From Talinum fruticosum (Eukaryota; Streptophyta; Magnoliopsida; Caryophyllales; Talinaceae): 64,000 bases of DNA. The stretch lies in NCBI GenBank assembly GCA_021018815.1, contig JAITYX010000030.1:6471501-6535500 (forward strand), in the 5' to 3' direction. The notes under the pieces were generated by a model, which saw only the letters and a list, made by a program, of their open reading frames with translations, did not search any database and had not been told where the DNA came from. Each line of letters starts with the position of its first letter. The first letter of the stretch is position 1. Positions 1-11,675 of this stretch are shown here, piece by piece. The translations under genes were made by a program, and so were the position numbers.

Positions 1-1216
1 ATATGAGGCAACTAGAAAACTTTATGGTTGGAGACCCAAAGAATATGGTTTGCAAACTAAAGAAATTCATTTTTGGACTCAAACAGGCGTCTCGCTAGTG
101 GTATGTGAAGTTTCACTAAGCGGTTATCTCGTTTGGTTTTGAGTTGAATTTACTTGATGAATGCATATATCATAAGTTTAATGGGAGCAAATATATTTTT
201 CTGGTTTTGTATGTCGATGACATATTGTTTGCCAGACAACGATATAGGCTTATTGCAAGAAAACAAAGATTTCTATCAAAGAATTTTGAAATGAAAGATC
301 TTGGTGAAACCTCCTTTGTATTAGGTCAAGATACATCGATATCTCTCTAGAGGTATTCTTGGGTTGTCACAAGAGAGTTATATTGAAAAGATACGGCATA
401 CAAGGTTGCAAACCAGGAGACACCCATGTGGCTAAGGGAGACAAGTTTAGTCTCACACGAGTGCCCTAACAATGATTTTGAGAAAAGGGAATGAACAAAG
501 TTCCCTATGCATCAGCGAGTAGGTAGCTTGATGTATGCCCTAGTCCGCACTCGTTCGGACATTGCATACATCACAAGAATTTCACTGCGATACTTAAGCA
601 ATCCAGGGTTAGAGCATTGGAGAGCAGATCAAAAGGGTATTGTGGTACTTACAGAGGACAAAAGGGTACATGCTCACATATTGGATATCGGATCGGCTTG
701 AGATCATTGGGTATACTAACTCGATTTTGCTTGGATGCATGGATAGCATGAAGTCTATATTGGGCTTCATTTATTTGCTAGCTAGAGGTGTCATCTCCTG
801 GAAGAGTGCCAAACAATCCATTACGGCCTCTTCCACTATGACGATAGAGTTCATTGCATGCTATGAGGCGTCTAGTTATGGAATGTGATTGCGAAATTTT
901 GTCATAGGATTGCGGATAGTAGATATTGTTCATAGACCACTTACAACAAGAGTTCAAAGTGAGGAATTGTCATGTTTTGAGGATAAGTCAACGAGTCATG
1001 TTTTCCGACAACAACAAGAGTTCGAGAAAGTCAAAATTTGTGACTCTCAAATTCTTAGTTATGAAAGAAAGAGTTCAAAGTGGGGAATTGTCAATTGAGT
1101 ACATTGGTACAAACTCGTGATTGCAGATCCGCTTACTAAGGCGATACCACCCAATCGGTTTCATGAGCATGTGGCTCATATGGGTGTTGTGTCATCTTTT
1201 GAGGATATTCAGTTTT
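1..1216 (+). pseudogene. Ty1/copia pol remnant (reverse transcriptase to RNase H end)
   Basis: This is the 3' part of a copia polyprotein, entering from outside the window. Visible pieces, in order, are a GLKQAS-like RT stretch near 75-100, the RT catalytic box YVDDILFA near 208-232, an RNase H stretch with SWKSAKQSITAS near 796-835, and a terminal DPLTKAIPPNRFHEH stretch near 1130-1170 that is typical of the copia C terminus. The frame is broken by several stops and shifts (for example after 350, 701, 888 and 1098), so it cannot make a polyprotein. The polypurine tract and LTR that follow fix its orientation. It belongs to the copia class; I cannot assign a lineage. Confidence 0.9.
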
Positions 1217-1615
1217 AGTGGGAGTTTGTAATTTAGATACAAATTTGACTTATGAAATTTAGTTTTCAGTTATAAGGATATTTTCTGCAAAAATAAAGTT
1301 ACATTAAAATTTTCCTTATACTCTGTTTATATTTTGGATCTCACTAAAGTTTAAGATGGACCAATTGGAAATAGACATGTTGAGATCATATCACATGAAA
1401 TTTCCATGCTACACACCCTCATCATGATCCATGTCATTCTTTTGTATTAGCATAAGTGATCATTGATGGGTCGAGTTACGATGACGTAATGAAGGCCGCT
1501 TTGGTCCTATGTTGATATTACTGATGAACAGGATTGGTTTAGATATATTGTTATAATGACAGTAATATTAAGCTCAAAATTTGGTTGATACATATTGTAA
1601 GGTTACATATAGCTC

Positions 1616-1626
1616 AAATGGGAGAT
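1616..1626 (+). other. Polypurine tract of the copia element
   Basis: The purine-rich stretch AATGGGAGAT lies immediately before the TGTTAG start of the LTR. This is the expected site of plus-strand priming in Ty1/copia elements and confirms that the following repeat is the 3' LTR. Confidence 0.75.
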
Positions 1627-2109
1627 TGTTAGATCATAATTCAACGATGAGTTTATATGTGATTAAATATGTATTGTAAGGATTGTCATAGTTATACCCC
1701 AAACTAAAAGTGATCTAATGAGGATACAATTAATTGGGTTTTAATATATCTATTAGGGTGTGGGGCCTTATATATGTAGAGACCGGTGACCCACTACTAT
1801 TCTATGATGGGCAGAACGGTAGTGTGTCAAAACCCTATAAGGGTACAACTATAAATAAAGATCATGGTCCCAGTGTCGCACGTACGAATTAATTCTCCCT
1901 AACATCCCATTATCGGAGAGATTGTATGACTATAGAAAAACTAAAAGTTCTCTTAATAATACGTCTAGATCTGAAAGATCTAACAACGTTATTCAAGGAA
2001 AATTGATGTCAATTATGGATTCAGGTACGTTATATTAATTGTTCATTTTGATTCGACATATTGGATTACGGGTTCATAATAATGGACTTTATTATTATTT
2101 TTCCTAACA
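1627..2109 (+). repeat. 3' LTR of the copia element
   Basis: This 483-bp LTR begins TGTTAG and ends CTAACA, a perfect 6-bp terminal inverted repeat, and follows the polypurine tract directly. The 5' LTR is outside the window, so neither the target duplication nor the insertion age can be read here. Confidence 0.85.
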
Positions 2110-2753
2110 TAATCCTCTTATTCAATCTCCTTGTAATTTGAATGATTCGACTACGTTGTAACTTGATCTAGAACGTTGATATAACACAAGATGATGAATG
2201 ATGGAGTGGTTTTGATCCGGAAATGCCGAAAGTCTTGAATCGACTCTCATTTCTGGTTCTTAAATAATGCATACTTCTATCCTTGATGCTCGCTAGTTGG
2301 ATGTTGTTTGCGGTTTAAGCTCCGAATTTTGCGAGATGTTAAATGAATAAAAAAAAAAAAAGGATGTTAAGACCTCTATTTATAGTCTTTGTGGAGTTAG
2401 AGTTTGAGTTGGGGTTTGGGTTCAAGCCTATAATTTAGTAATTATTTCTTAAAAGAAATATTTACCATTTATTGCGTCATTAACAATTCATGGCGACTTC
2501 TAATTGGTCGGAATTTAATTTCCTTTTATTTTCATTTTAAAGGCCTACCAAAGCCAATTTTGATATGTGGCCATTTGTTACAGGCCGAATAAAACTAATT
2601 TAATTTTTCACATGGCATCATATAGTTGGCTAGCGAATTTTTGCCCCATACAGGCATAATTAGATAGAAAATATCACCATAAAAATATGGAAATTTTGAT
2701 TAAAAAAATAAAATGAACCATAATGTGTCGATATGCTTTTAGTATACTTTTTA
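2110..2753. other. Intergenic AT-rich DNA, nothing recognised
   Basis: No coding region or repeat structure is apparent. A run of 12 or so A residues lies near 2349-2361. Confidence 0.5.
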
Positions 2754-5372
2754 GGATTTTTAGATTTTAACATCCCGAACTTTGGACCATGAAGGTTTGC
2801 TCGGGAGAGTCCGAGTCACCCTAGAGGGGGTGAATAGGGTGAGGAAGAAATCTTTTGGAAACTTTAAACTCTTTTGCCAAATAATACAGATAGAAGTTCG
2901 AGTCAAGACAGAGTCGAAATGCAGAGACTCGAAAGAATGAAAAGATATAAATGACAAGACAGTCCGAGTCTAGAATGAGCTCGGAAGGTGAACACTTAGA
3001 GTTTACGTGGAAACCCTCCCGGGGCGAGAAAACCACGGACCGTGTCAATCCGGACACGAAGTCAAATCCACTATTTTGAGTCCACAAAATATCGTGAACT
3101 GACTGAATCTGAGTTGCTCCCTTAGACAACTCTTTATAAGTTTTCCTAGACTCGAAATTCCCTTATCCGATCTAGTACTTCCTACCCGAGATAACCCTTA
3201 CAACTAGGCACAACTAAGCTGAGTTTACCCTTACAGCTTAGTCAAGGGACCTTACAGAGAGAGTAAGAAAAAGTTTGTAATCGAGTACAAGACCTTACAA
3301 CTCGAAAGTAATGAATTACGGAATTAGGAGTTGTAAGAGGAAGATTGAGAATGAATACAAAGACTTTTCACAAGTATGTACTTTTAACAATATGATCGGT
3401 TCTATCTCTTTTCTTCCTGTCTTGTGAATTGGCTTCTTTTATAGCTGACCAGGCAGAGTAGCCGTTATCTTCATCTCGCTGACTGGGAGTCCTCTCGTGA
3501 CCGTTGATAGAAGCTTTCGAGTCACTCGAAAGTATCCGTTGTATTAAGAACGTTGGTCAATGACTTATTTTTCTTGGAAGTCCCAAAGCCGCTCGTGGTG
3601 TCTTGAGAGGTAAGGTAAAGACCATCATTAGGCATGGTGTCGTCGGTTTTCCAGATTTGGAAACGAGACAGCTCGACACTATCTTTTGGGACTCGGGGCA
3701 GAGAAGGTGAAAAAGCCATGTCTGCTGGTGATTTGACGTTTTTGAAGTCGGTTACTTTTGTAGTTCAAAAAGTGTATCCTTGTTTGAATAACCTACAAAA
3801 GTAAAACAAATTTTGGTTCTCAAAGTATAAAATACTTTGGTCCAAGATTAGACACGAGATAGTAAAATAAATGTGATCAATTATCAACTAATTATCCGAG
3901 TTAGAAGAGAGGTAGAAATGTCCGAGTCTAAGAACTTATGTAACTCGGAATTTCATCCGACTTAGTCCGAGCGGAAGTAAAGAACATCGAGTGAGATAAC
4001 TTGATATAGACTAAGTATGAAGCAGACTAGAAATACAGACTATAACAAGAAAGATGTTATAATCAAAAGTCGGTTAGAGAGAAAATGTAGTCTATACAAT
4101 TTGCGATGAGACTAAGTGATGATGGACTCGGAACATAGAAACTGTTTTCCGAGTCGGTAAGGAAATCGCAATAAACGAGATGAAGTGTAGGTTGCAGTAC
4201 TTAGAAAGGATATCACTTCATTCGAAAAGTTTCTAAAATACGAGAGAATGCCTTGGAATCAAAACCTTATAGATATGAGATGGTTATACCCGATTCGTGT
4301 GATGGGACTCGAAATGCATGGAGCAGCGTCCGAGTCTTCGGACCATGTTGCTCATAATATCCAAACTATTTATCTACCCGCAGTTTCCTGACCTTTAACA
4401 TTAATATTTATTAACATCCCACCATCGATTTCCGGACAACTCGACTCGGTGGCGACTAATGTGGCAGCGAAGATTGATGACATGATATTTTTTTTTTGCG
4501 GATAATTTAATTAATTTTTATTTATTTACATGCTCTCTCCCTCTCTTCAATTAACTTTCCCTCCATCCATCTCTCATCTTTCTCTGTCCTCAGGTCAAAA
4601 CATAATAAGTTAACTAATTCAAAATGTTCTCTTTCCTAGCAAATTTCTCCTCCCTTTTTAAAACATAATTTCTCTATCCTGAAAAGACTTGATTTTCACG
4701 CCTATTTATGAATTTGTATCCGTTTTCCTCCCACCGCATTCTACTTATCTCTTATCTCATTTTGTAAAGCAACAACTCGAACTTTGCCTCCACTTGTTGA
4801 TATTATTTTTGATCTTGTTAATGACAGTGAGAACCTTTGGCCTTGTGTCCTAGTATAGTTTTATTTTTGAGTCTTAGTTTGTTTCCTTTCCCCTATTTGT
4901 ATTTTTCAAATTTGGATAGAGACTCGAGCTTGATTTAAGCAAAAATGGGTCAATTATGAATTATGAGTTGTGAATGTATTTATCAAAGCTTGGTATTTGA
5001 TTTTCTTACTGTCTAATTGATTTTCGCTAGTCATCTTTCTTAATTTAAGTTTCACAATCCCCTATTCCACATGGGAGGAGAAAGAAAGAGGAGACAAGGA
5101 ATGAGAGGGAAGGAAGAGATGGTGTAAAAAATAGCACTTGACTTACAAATTACAAAACAAAAAAGAAAAAAACTAGTCAAAGTTATTAAACAAATGCCAC
5201 ACGAACTTCCTCCATTGCCACGTCATTCACCACCAAGTCAGATTACTTGAAACTCGGTGGTAAGATGCCAACAAATATTAGCGTTAAAGATCGGAATACT
5301 ATAAGGTAAACTAATAATTCGAAATATTCTAAGTAACATGACCTAAAGTTCGGATATTAAAATCCAAAAATC
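2754..5372. mobile_element. Non-autonomous DNA element with long terminal inverted repeats (Mutator-like?)
   Basis: The left end (GATTTTTAGATTTTAACATC, from about 2754) is matched on the opposite strand by the right end (to 5372), which reads GATTTTTGGATTTTAATATC when reverse-complemented. The inverted similarity resumes at 4341-4470 against 5215-5340, so the terminal repeats were over 160 bp before a 1.55-kb insertion split the left one. Inner flanks are also inverted: pyrimidine-rich CTCTCCCTCTC near 4532 faces purine-rich GAGAGGGAAGGAAGAG near 5104. No transposase is seen. Long inverted repeats suggest a Mutator-like element, but I could not find a clean 9-bp target duplication, so the superfamily is inferred. 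Confidence 0.65.
2791..4340 (-). mobile_element. Nested 1.55-kb non-coding insertion with 8-bp target duplication
   Basis: GGACCATG occurs at 2783-2790 and again at 4341-4348, and removing what lies between restores continuous similarity of the host element's two inverted repeats. The insert starts AAGGTTTGCTCGG and ends CGAGTCTTC. It contains AGAGGGGGTGAATAGGG near 2823 and ACGTGGAAACCCTCCC near 3004, phrases I recognise from dispersed plant repeats without being able to name the family. On the minus strand GCTATAAAAG (3436-3445) looks like a TATA box, suggesting leftward transcription. No open reading frame of note. An 8-bp duplication fits hAT-type integration, but the ends lack a clear hAT inverted repeat. 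Confidence 0.7.
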
Positions 5373-6373
5373 TTATTTTTTATAGTAATAATAGAATTTT
5401 CGAGTTTCTTTTTATGCAAATGAGGTGCACATTCTGTTGCATCGAGACCCAAACTCACATTTCTGGTAACAAGTCCTAGAAAATTTACCAATTGAACTAA
5501 TTAAAACCTATATAAAATAAATCAAACTGTTTTCTAATTAAATTTTTTCTTGATGTGTCCTTCATGGGGAATTAATGGATTCGAGCTATTTCTCGTTTTT
5601 TGTTTTCCAATTAATATTATTTTACATTGACAACATATACCCTTTAAACATAATTAAAATTACATATTTTAAGGCACAAATAACAATACTGAGAGAGAGA
5701 AGCCAATAAATGTAAAATAGAGGCAAAGAAGAATAAGTGTGAGTGAAAGTGCGATCTCGGAGCGAGAAGCAAAGTCGTAGAGAATTTAGCGAGAATGAGA
5801 GGCGAAGCAAGCCGCATAAACAATATTAGGGTTCACTCTTCACTGACTTTACATAGGCATAATTTTTTTAAGAAAAATTTTCAAGTCCTAAACAAGTATT
5901 TTTAGGGTCGAGTCTAGGTCCCAACTTACCAAGCCTAGACTTAGACCCAATTCAAATAACTTGGACCTAAAATTGATTGAGATCTATCAAGTCTGAATTT
6001 TTTGAACCCAGGCCCAATTAAATGCATGGACCCACTTCCATTAGTATCTTCAACACTTAAAAGAAGTTGTGTCGGAAAAAATTAAAAGTTCACATAAATT
6101 CGTCCAAACTATTTTGGATTATATCAAAGTGCTTTAAAATCAATGTATATTGGACCCAACATCAACAAATAATATGTTTGATAGTATTGACTTTTGTGGA
6201 CTTGTAATATACTTTTTGTTTCAGTAATGGTAATTAGTGTTGGCCACAAGCTAGACTCCTATCTTAGAAGTATTTTAATTGGTCATAAAAATTTAATAGG
6301 GGCAATACCTAGTCCAGGCTAAAATTCAAAGAATCCTATCCACCATAATTTTTCTTCACACAAAGTAAAGAAA
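5373..6373. other. Intergenic DNA without a recognisable gene
   Basis: AT-rich sequence. A patch near 5905-6040 holds repeated phrases of the type CTAGACTTAGACCCAA, reminiscent of the hAT-like MITEs at 33349 and 42376, but no termini can be delimited. Confidence 0.4.
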
Positions 6374-6481
6374 TTGTCTCTCCTAAGTTCAAATCTATTA
6401 AGAAAAAAAAAAAGGCACCATGAGAGAAGCCCTCCCAGCGATCGAGGCAATTTGACGAACTCCACTCGCCGGTGCTGGAAG

Positions 6482-7592
6482 ATGGGGAAACGCGGGCGAC
6501 CGCCGAAACGAAGCGGATTGCGAACTCGAGTGTTGCTTGAGGAGATTCGTGGTTCGCTGTTCACGACGCTAGCCCTGTCCCAAAAACGAATAAGGTAATC
6601 CCTAATCCTACACTTGTAGAATCAAATTGAGTTGGTCCGATATGGTGGATAAAGAAGTTGGTGGAAATTCAGGCCTAGATGCCGGTAATAGCGATATCGT
6701 AGTCAATCCATTTGTTCCACATGAAAACCGTGAGGCTGAGCACAATCGGTTAGGAGATGCGGGGGCAATTTCAGTCCAATTGTTCCACAGGAAAATTGTG
6801 AGGGTGTGAACAATCAATTAGGAGGTTCGATGGGAAAGCACAAAAGCTATAGTGAACTCTTTGCTAGGAATCGTGATCCTTGTATGGGATTGGGACTTCA
6901 TTATATTGAACCGCAAAGGGACTCGGGAGAAGCAAATAGCACAGATTTGTCTTGAGGATGTTCGGGAGGAAATTAACTACTGGAATTTTGCTTTGATTGG
7001 GTATATTATTGGACCAATGCCGAAGTTAACCATAGTGTAGAACTTTGTGGGAAAACACTGGAATTCCGTAGGTAGGCCGGAAATCCATTGTCACGCTGCT
7101 TGGCTGGTACGTCTTTCGGTTTGGCTCTCGGGGTGATATGGATCAGATTTTGAGAGGAGGTCCTTGGACAATTGGAGGAAAATATTTGTTGCTTGAAACC
7201 TTGGTCAGCTGATTTCACTTTGATCAGCCTGTCACTACTCGTGTTCTAGTATGGGTGAAATTTCCAAACTTAGACCTGTCACTTTGGTTTGTTAATGGGT
7301 TAAGCAAGTTGGCTAGCATTGTTGGCACCCCGCTATATGCCGATAAGTGTACTCGCTGCAAATTCTAGAATCTCATATGCTAGGGTATTAGTGGAGGTTG
7401 ACGTTTCACAACCTCTTCCCGACACTTGTACTCGTGATTGATCATGTTGACTTTGGATTCAACCAAGTAGTGCACTATGAGTGGGTTCCCTTTACTCGTC
7501 ACAAGTGTAAGAAAATGGGGCATGAGGAGTTTGAATGCAGGATGCTAGGAGTCCGACAAGTATGGGTACCAAAGCAAAGCAATGTTGACGAG
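6482..7592 (+). pseudogene. LINE ORF1 remnant (DUF4283 / zinc-knuckle protein)
   Basis: In living copies this product binds element RNA. The start at 6482 gives MGKRGRPPKRSG, a basic AT-hook-like N terminus common in plant LINE ORF1. Scraps of the DUF4283-type domain follow (YWNFALIGYIIG near 6980; LLKPWSADF near 7190), then ARVLVEVDVSQPLPD near 7380 and a knuckle region HKCKKMGHEEFEC near 7500. The reading frame breaks repeatedly, so it is a pseudogene; domain order and spacing are as expected for the family. Confidence 0.8.
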
Positions 7593-7916
7593 TGATCCTA
7601 AAAGTCTCGAACAATCCGCACCATTGGAACAAGGTTCAATTGATAAAGGTATGGTAGAAAGTGAGGAAACAAGTCTCCAACTAGAGGACAATGCATTAAT
7701 GCCTAGCAGGGGAATCATCCAAAGAAATAGCGTTCCTTCATAAAGGGCTGCCTCTTCAAGTCTACTCCGAAGCAATCAAAAGGTGGAGGCCTAGCTCTAC
7801 GAAATACCTTCGAGTGTCGCTGGTAGGCAGGCACTCAGCAGGGCTCGGTAGAGGAGCAAGTGTGAGTAAATTTGACAAAGCTTGTAGCATGGGGAGGGCC
7901 ATTGCTCGGACAAAAA

Positions 7917-10900
7917 ATGAGAATCTTCTGTTGGAATGTACGGGGTCTTAATGACTCGAATAAACAGAGAGAAATAAAGAAGGTTGTTTGTAAAGCTCAA
8001 CCTAGTTGCGTCTGCGTGGTGGAGACACATGTTAAGGAAACTAATACGCACTCCGTTGCTATAAATTTATTTCCCCAATATAATTTCGTAGCAAACTATT
8101 TTCACCATCATAATGGTCGAATTTGGTTCTTTTGGCAATCCACTCGAAGATTTCAGTTCTTCATAAAAGTGATCAATTCATACACTGCAGTTTTGATAGT
8201 CTTTCGGGTTTCTCGGGGTATATCATACTAGTATATGCTTTCAACTCAAGTGCAATGAGGCAAAGCCTTTGGCAAGACTTGGATATGCTAACTTCTCGGG
8301 TTCATGGCCCTTGGATAATCTTAGGCGAGTTTAATGTGTTTTTAACTTAAGATGAACGATTGTCTAAAGTTCCTGCTGATCAAAGGGAGGTTAATGACTT
8401 TTATCATTGTCTTGCTAGGAATGATCTCAGCGATGCCCCAACAACAGGTCACTTTTTCACTTGGTCAAACAGACAGAAGGGAGATTCTCGCGTCTGGTCA
8501 AAGCTGTAGAGGGTGCTGCTTGACCCATGTGCTATGCAATGCCCTTGGAAGATTAGAGTGGAGTTTAAGGCTCCTGGTGTTTCGAGATCATCTGCCTAAT
8601 TGCGGTCAATATACAACATGATTTTGAGAGTCCCGGAAAATCTTTCAAATATCTCAATATGTGGTCAGAACATGTCTCATTCAAACAGGTTGTGAAAGAC
8701 TATTGGGAGGTGTCGGTTGCAAGATGTCCGATGTTTCGGTGGTCTCCAAAACGAGGATATTGAAGGGAAAACCGAGAGAGCTCCATGGACATCACTATAA
8801 AGGTATTAGTCTTAAAGTTGAGCAACTTTATAAGGAGTTGATCCATATCCAAGATGAACTTCAAGCAAAATCCTCATTCCAGCACCCTGCAACAAGCTGA
8901 AAAGACAATTTTGGGCGAGATATATGCAGCTAAGGAAGTGTGAGGACTCTGTCCTTAGACAACGAGCGAAGGAGCAATTTGTGAAATTTGGAGATGAGAA
9001 TAGCAAATATTTCTATGCAGATAGCAAATATTTCTATGCGATTATCAACCGGAGGCGATGCTCAAATACAATTCACAGATTAATTGACCGAGTATGGAAA
9101 GGAGCAGACTACAAAGGTAGAGATATCATCAACTTTTATGTTTCTCTAATGGGAAACTCAGTTGCAACTCACCCAATAGATAAGAATTGGATTCTTAATG
9201 GCCCTCTTCTCACGAGACAACCACACTAGTCAACCGAATGCCCCCTTTTCGGAGGAAGAAATAAAACCAGCCCTATTCGAGCATGGATGTAAATAAGGCC
9301 CCGGGGCTCGATGGGTATACTAGCAGGCTTCTTTCAAAATGCTTGGGACATTATTGTCACGGATGTTACACGAGCTTTGCTCCGTTTCTTCCAAAATGAG
9401 CAACTACTCAAGCAATTGAATGCCACCTTGATCACTCTTGTACCAAAGAAGGCGAATCCTACCGAGGTAAAGGACTTTAGACCTATTTCTCTATGCAATA
9501 TTTTATACAAAGTTATTTCCAAAACTTTGGCCTCTAGACTGCAATGTATCTTGCCCGACATAGTTAATTTGCACCAAAATGCGTTTGTAAAGGGCCGTAA
9601 CATTACGGACAATATCTTGCTTGCTCATCACCTGGTGAAACATTATGAAAGGAAGAGAATCTCACCGAGAGCTATGCTAAAAGTGGACATCCGGAAAGCC
9701 TATGATACGATGAAGTTGGACGTTCTTGGCGAATATGCTATTGAGTTTTGGATTCCCTGAAAAATTCACAAGGTTGATCATGACTTGTGTTAGGACTGCA
9801 AAGTTTTCGATTAACATAAATGGAGAGTCACAGGGCTACTTTTCTGCAGAGTGTGGATTGAGACAGGGTGACCTTTTGTCTCCTTATCTATTTGTATTGT
9901 GTATGGAGGTCCTAACTCGAGGTCTCGACTTGACTCTTCCGTTGTCCTCTTTCGCATACCACCCCAATTGTGCTAGGATCAAGCTGTCTCATCTCATTTT
10001 CGCAGACGATGTTCTATTTTTCTCACGGGGTAATCTGCAGGCTATACAATGCATTTGGCAATGTTTTCAAAGCTTCTCTAGAATGTCCGGATTATCAGCA
10101 AACCTTGACAAATCGGAAATGTATATTGGAGGAGTTAGTGAACTGGAGCAGCAATGTATAGCTCAACAGACGGGATTTTCATTAGGTACTTTCCCATTCA
10201 GGTACCTAGGGATGCCTTTATCTACAAAGAGGCTGAGCCACAGCATGTGCCAACCTTTGATAGATAAAATAAAGGCAAAAATCTCTACATGGTCCGTAAA
10301 ACTCCTCTCTTATGCTTGGAAGAAGACTCTTAATTGATGGAGTCTTATCGGGAGTAATCACCTTTTGGTCTCAAATCTTTCCCCTACCTCAACATACTAT
10401 TCATTCTATTAAGGCACTCTGCAGCAAGTTCTTATGGAGTGGATCGCTAGAGGGAAAAAGATGGCCCTAGTTAGTTGGAAAAAGATCTGCCAACCATACC
10501 TCAATGGAGGACTAAATTTCAAAGACCTGTTGTCATGGAACAAAGCTCTCTATGCAAAGTGGATATGGAAGATTATGTATACTAATTCTATATACACCAT
10601 TTGGGTCAAAGCCTATATGCTCCGAAACACGGACATATTTCAAGTACAAGCTCGATGTGGGAATGCATGGGGGTGGAAGAAATTGATTGTTGTTAGAGAT
10701 GAACTCATCCACTGTCTGGGAGATGAAACCAGAGCTAGATCATGGATGCAGCAGCAGAGTCCGTATTCTATTAAGGCGAGGTTACATCTTGTTCTATACT
10801 ACAACAACCAAAGTGTCTTGGTGGAACACGAGTGTGGAAGAGTTGGGCTTGGGGACGTCACAAAATGATATTATGGTTGGCTTACTTAGGGAGACTAACT

Positions 10901-11298
10901 ACAGCAGAATTTCGAATACAAAGGAACTACAAGTGGACAATTCATGCCTGTTTTGTGTTGAGATTGGTAAGGATAGTTGTGAACATTATTTCTTTTTATG
11001 TCCTTACACCTGCAGCATATGGGAAGACATTCTTCATTGGGCTAAAATGCATAGAAGGGGTTGGGAAACGAAGCAAGGTTTGAAATGGGTTGAAAGAGTT
11101 TGTAAAGGGAACTCTTACGGAAGCAAATGGTGTCGTACTATATTAGTCGGGTCGGTTTATGAAATATGGAAGGAGCGATGTGCAAGGAAGTTCCAAGGAA
11201 GGGGTCGAGTGAAAGAGGTGATATTTAGACAGATCCAATACACTTGCAGCCTTCGGGCTGATGCACATAATGTAAATTGGAGTGGCTTAGTAGTATAA
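7917..11298 (+). pseudogene. LINE ORF2 remnant (endonuclease - reverse transcriptase - zf-RVT)
   Basis: Starts with MRIFCWNVRGLN, the first motif of the apurinic-type endonuclease; VVETHVKE and ILGEFNVF follow, where GDFN has become GEFN. The reverse transcriptase is clear: LITLVPKKANP and FRPISLCNILYKVISK near 9435-9520, GLRQGDLLSPYLF near 9858-9896, and the catalytic HLIFADDVLFFSRG near 9992-10032, then RYLGMPLSTKRL near 10200. A C-terminal zinc-binding region (CEHYFFLCPYTCSIW near 10980) ends at 11298. Shifts and stops near 8340, 8620, 9230, 9760 and 10337 make it non-functional. Confidence 0.9.
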
Positions 11299-11454
11299 AT
11301 TCAGTCACTCCACCATCCACTTGTACTTTTGGGAAATTAATGATAGTTATTTACCTTTTCCTAAAAAAAATCCATGAAGAGGAGGTGGAAAGTGGCAATT
11401 TTTGTCAAGCAAGTAACCAATCACTCTCGGTTTTGACTGGTAATACAAGAACTA

Positions 11455-11675
11455 AAGCCCTATTCCATTTAACTTTAATTTATTATCTTACAATTTTTTA
11501 CAACTCCTTACAACCGCTTATAATTCATTCAGATTTTTATAACTAACTTTACAACTATCTTACAACTCATTACAACCCGTTACAACTCCTTACACCTTCT
11601 TACAACTCCTTACACCAGCTTACAACTCCTTATAATTTTCCTTACAACTTCTTACAATTAAATGGAATGACGCTT
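11455..11675. mobile_element. MITE composed of a decamer array
   Basis: Short inverted termini (CATTCCATTTAA-type: TATTCCATTTAA near 11461 and TTAAATGGAATGA near 11658) enclose about 17 imperfect copies of a roughly 10-bp unit, CTTACAACTC and variants, from about 11488 to 11658. No coding capacity. The structure suggests a miniature inverted-repeat element; the superfamily is unresolved. Confidence 0.55.

Larger units (their letters stand above)
6374..11372 (+). mobile_element. L1-type LINE, nearly full length but decayed
   Basis: A plant non-LTR retrotransposon with the usual order: 5' leader, ORF1 (zinc-knuckle protein), ORF2 (endonuclease, reverse transcriptase, C-terminal zinc-binding region) and a short A tail (AAAAAAAA near 11365). 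Both ORFs carry stops and frameshifts, so the copy is dead. The 5' boundary is placed just before the leader at about 6374; I could not confirm target site duplications, so both ends are approximate. Confidence 0.85.

Noticed and set aside
2740..5385. 9-bp target duplication for the long-TIR element (ACTTTTTAG against TTATTTTTT)
   Set aside because: Both flanks are T-rich and do not match when the ends are placed consistently.
6385..11395. LINE target site duplication from CACCATGAGAGAAG (6417) and TCCATGAAGAGGAG (11374)
   Set aside because: The 5' match lies inside the element leader, not before it, and the identity is poor.
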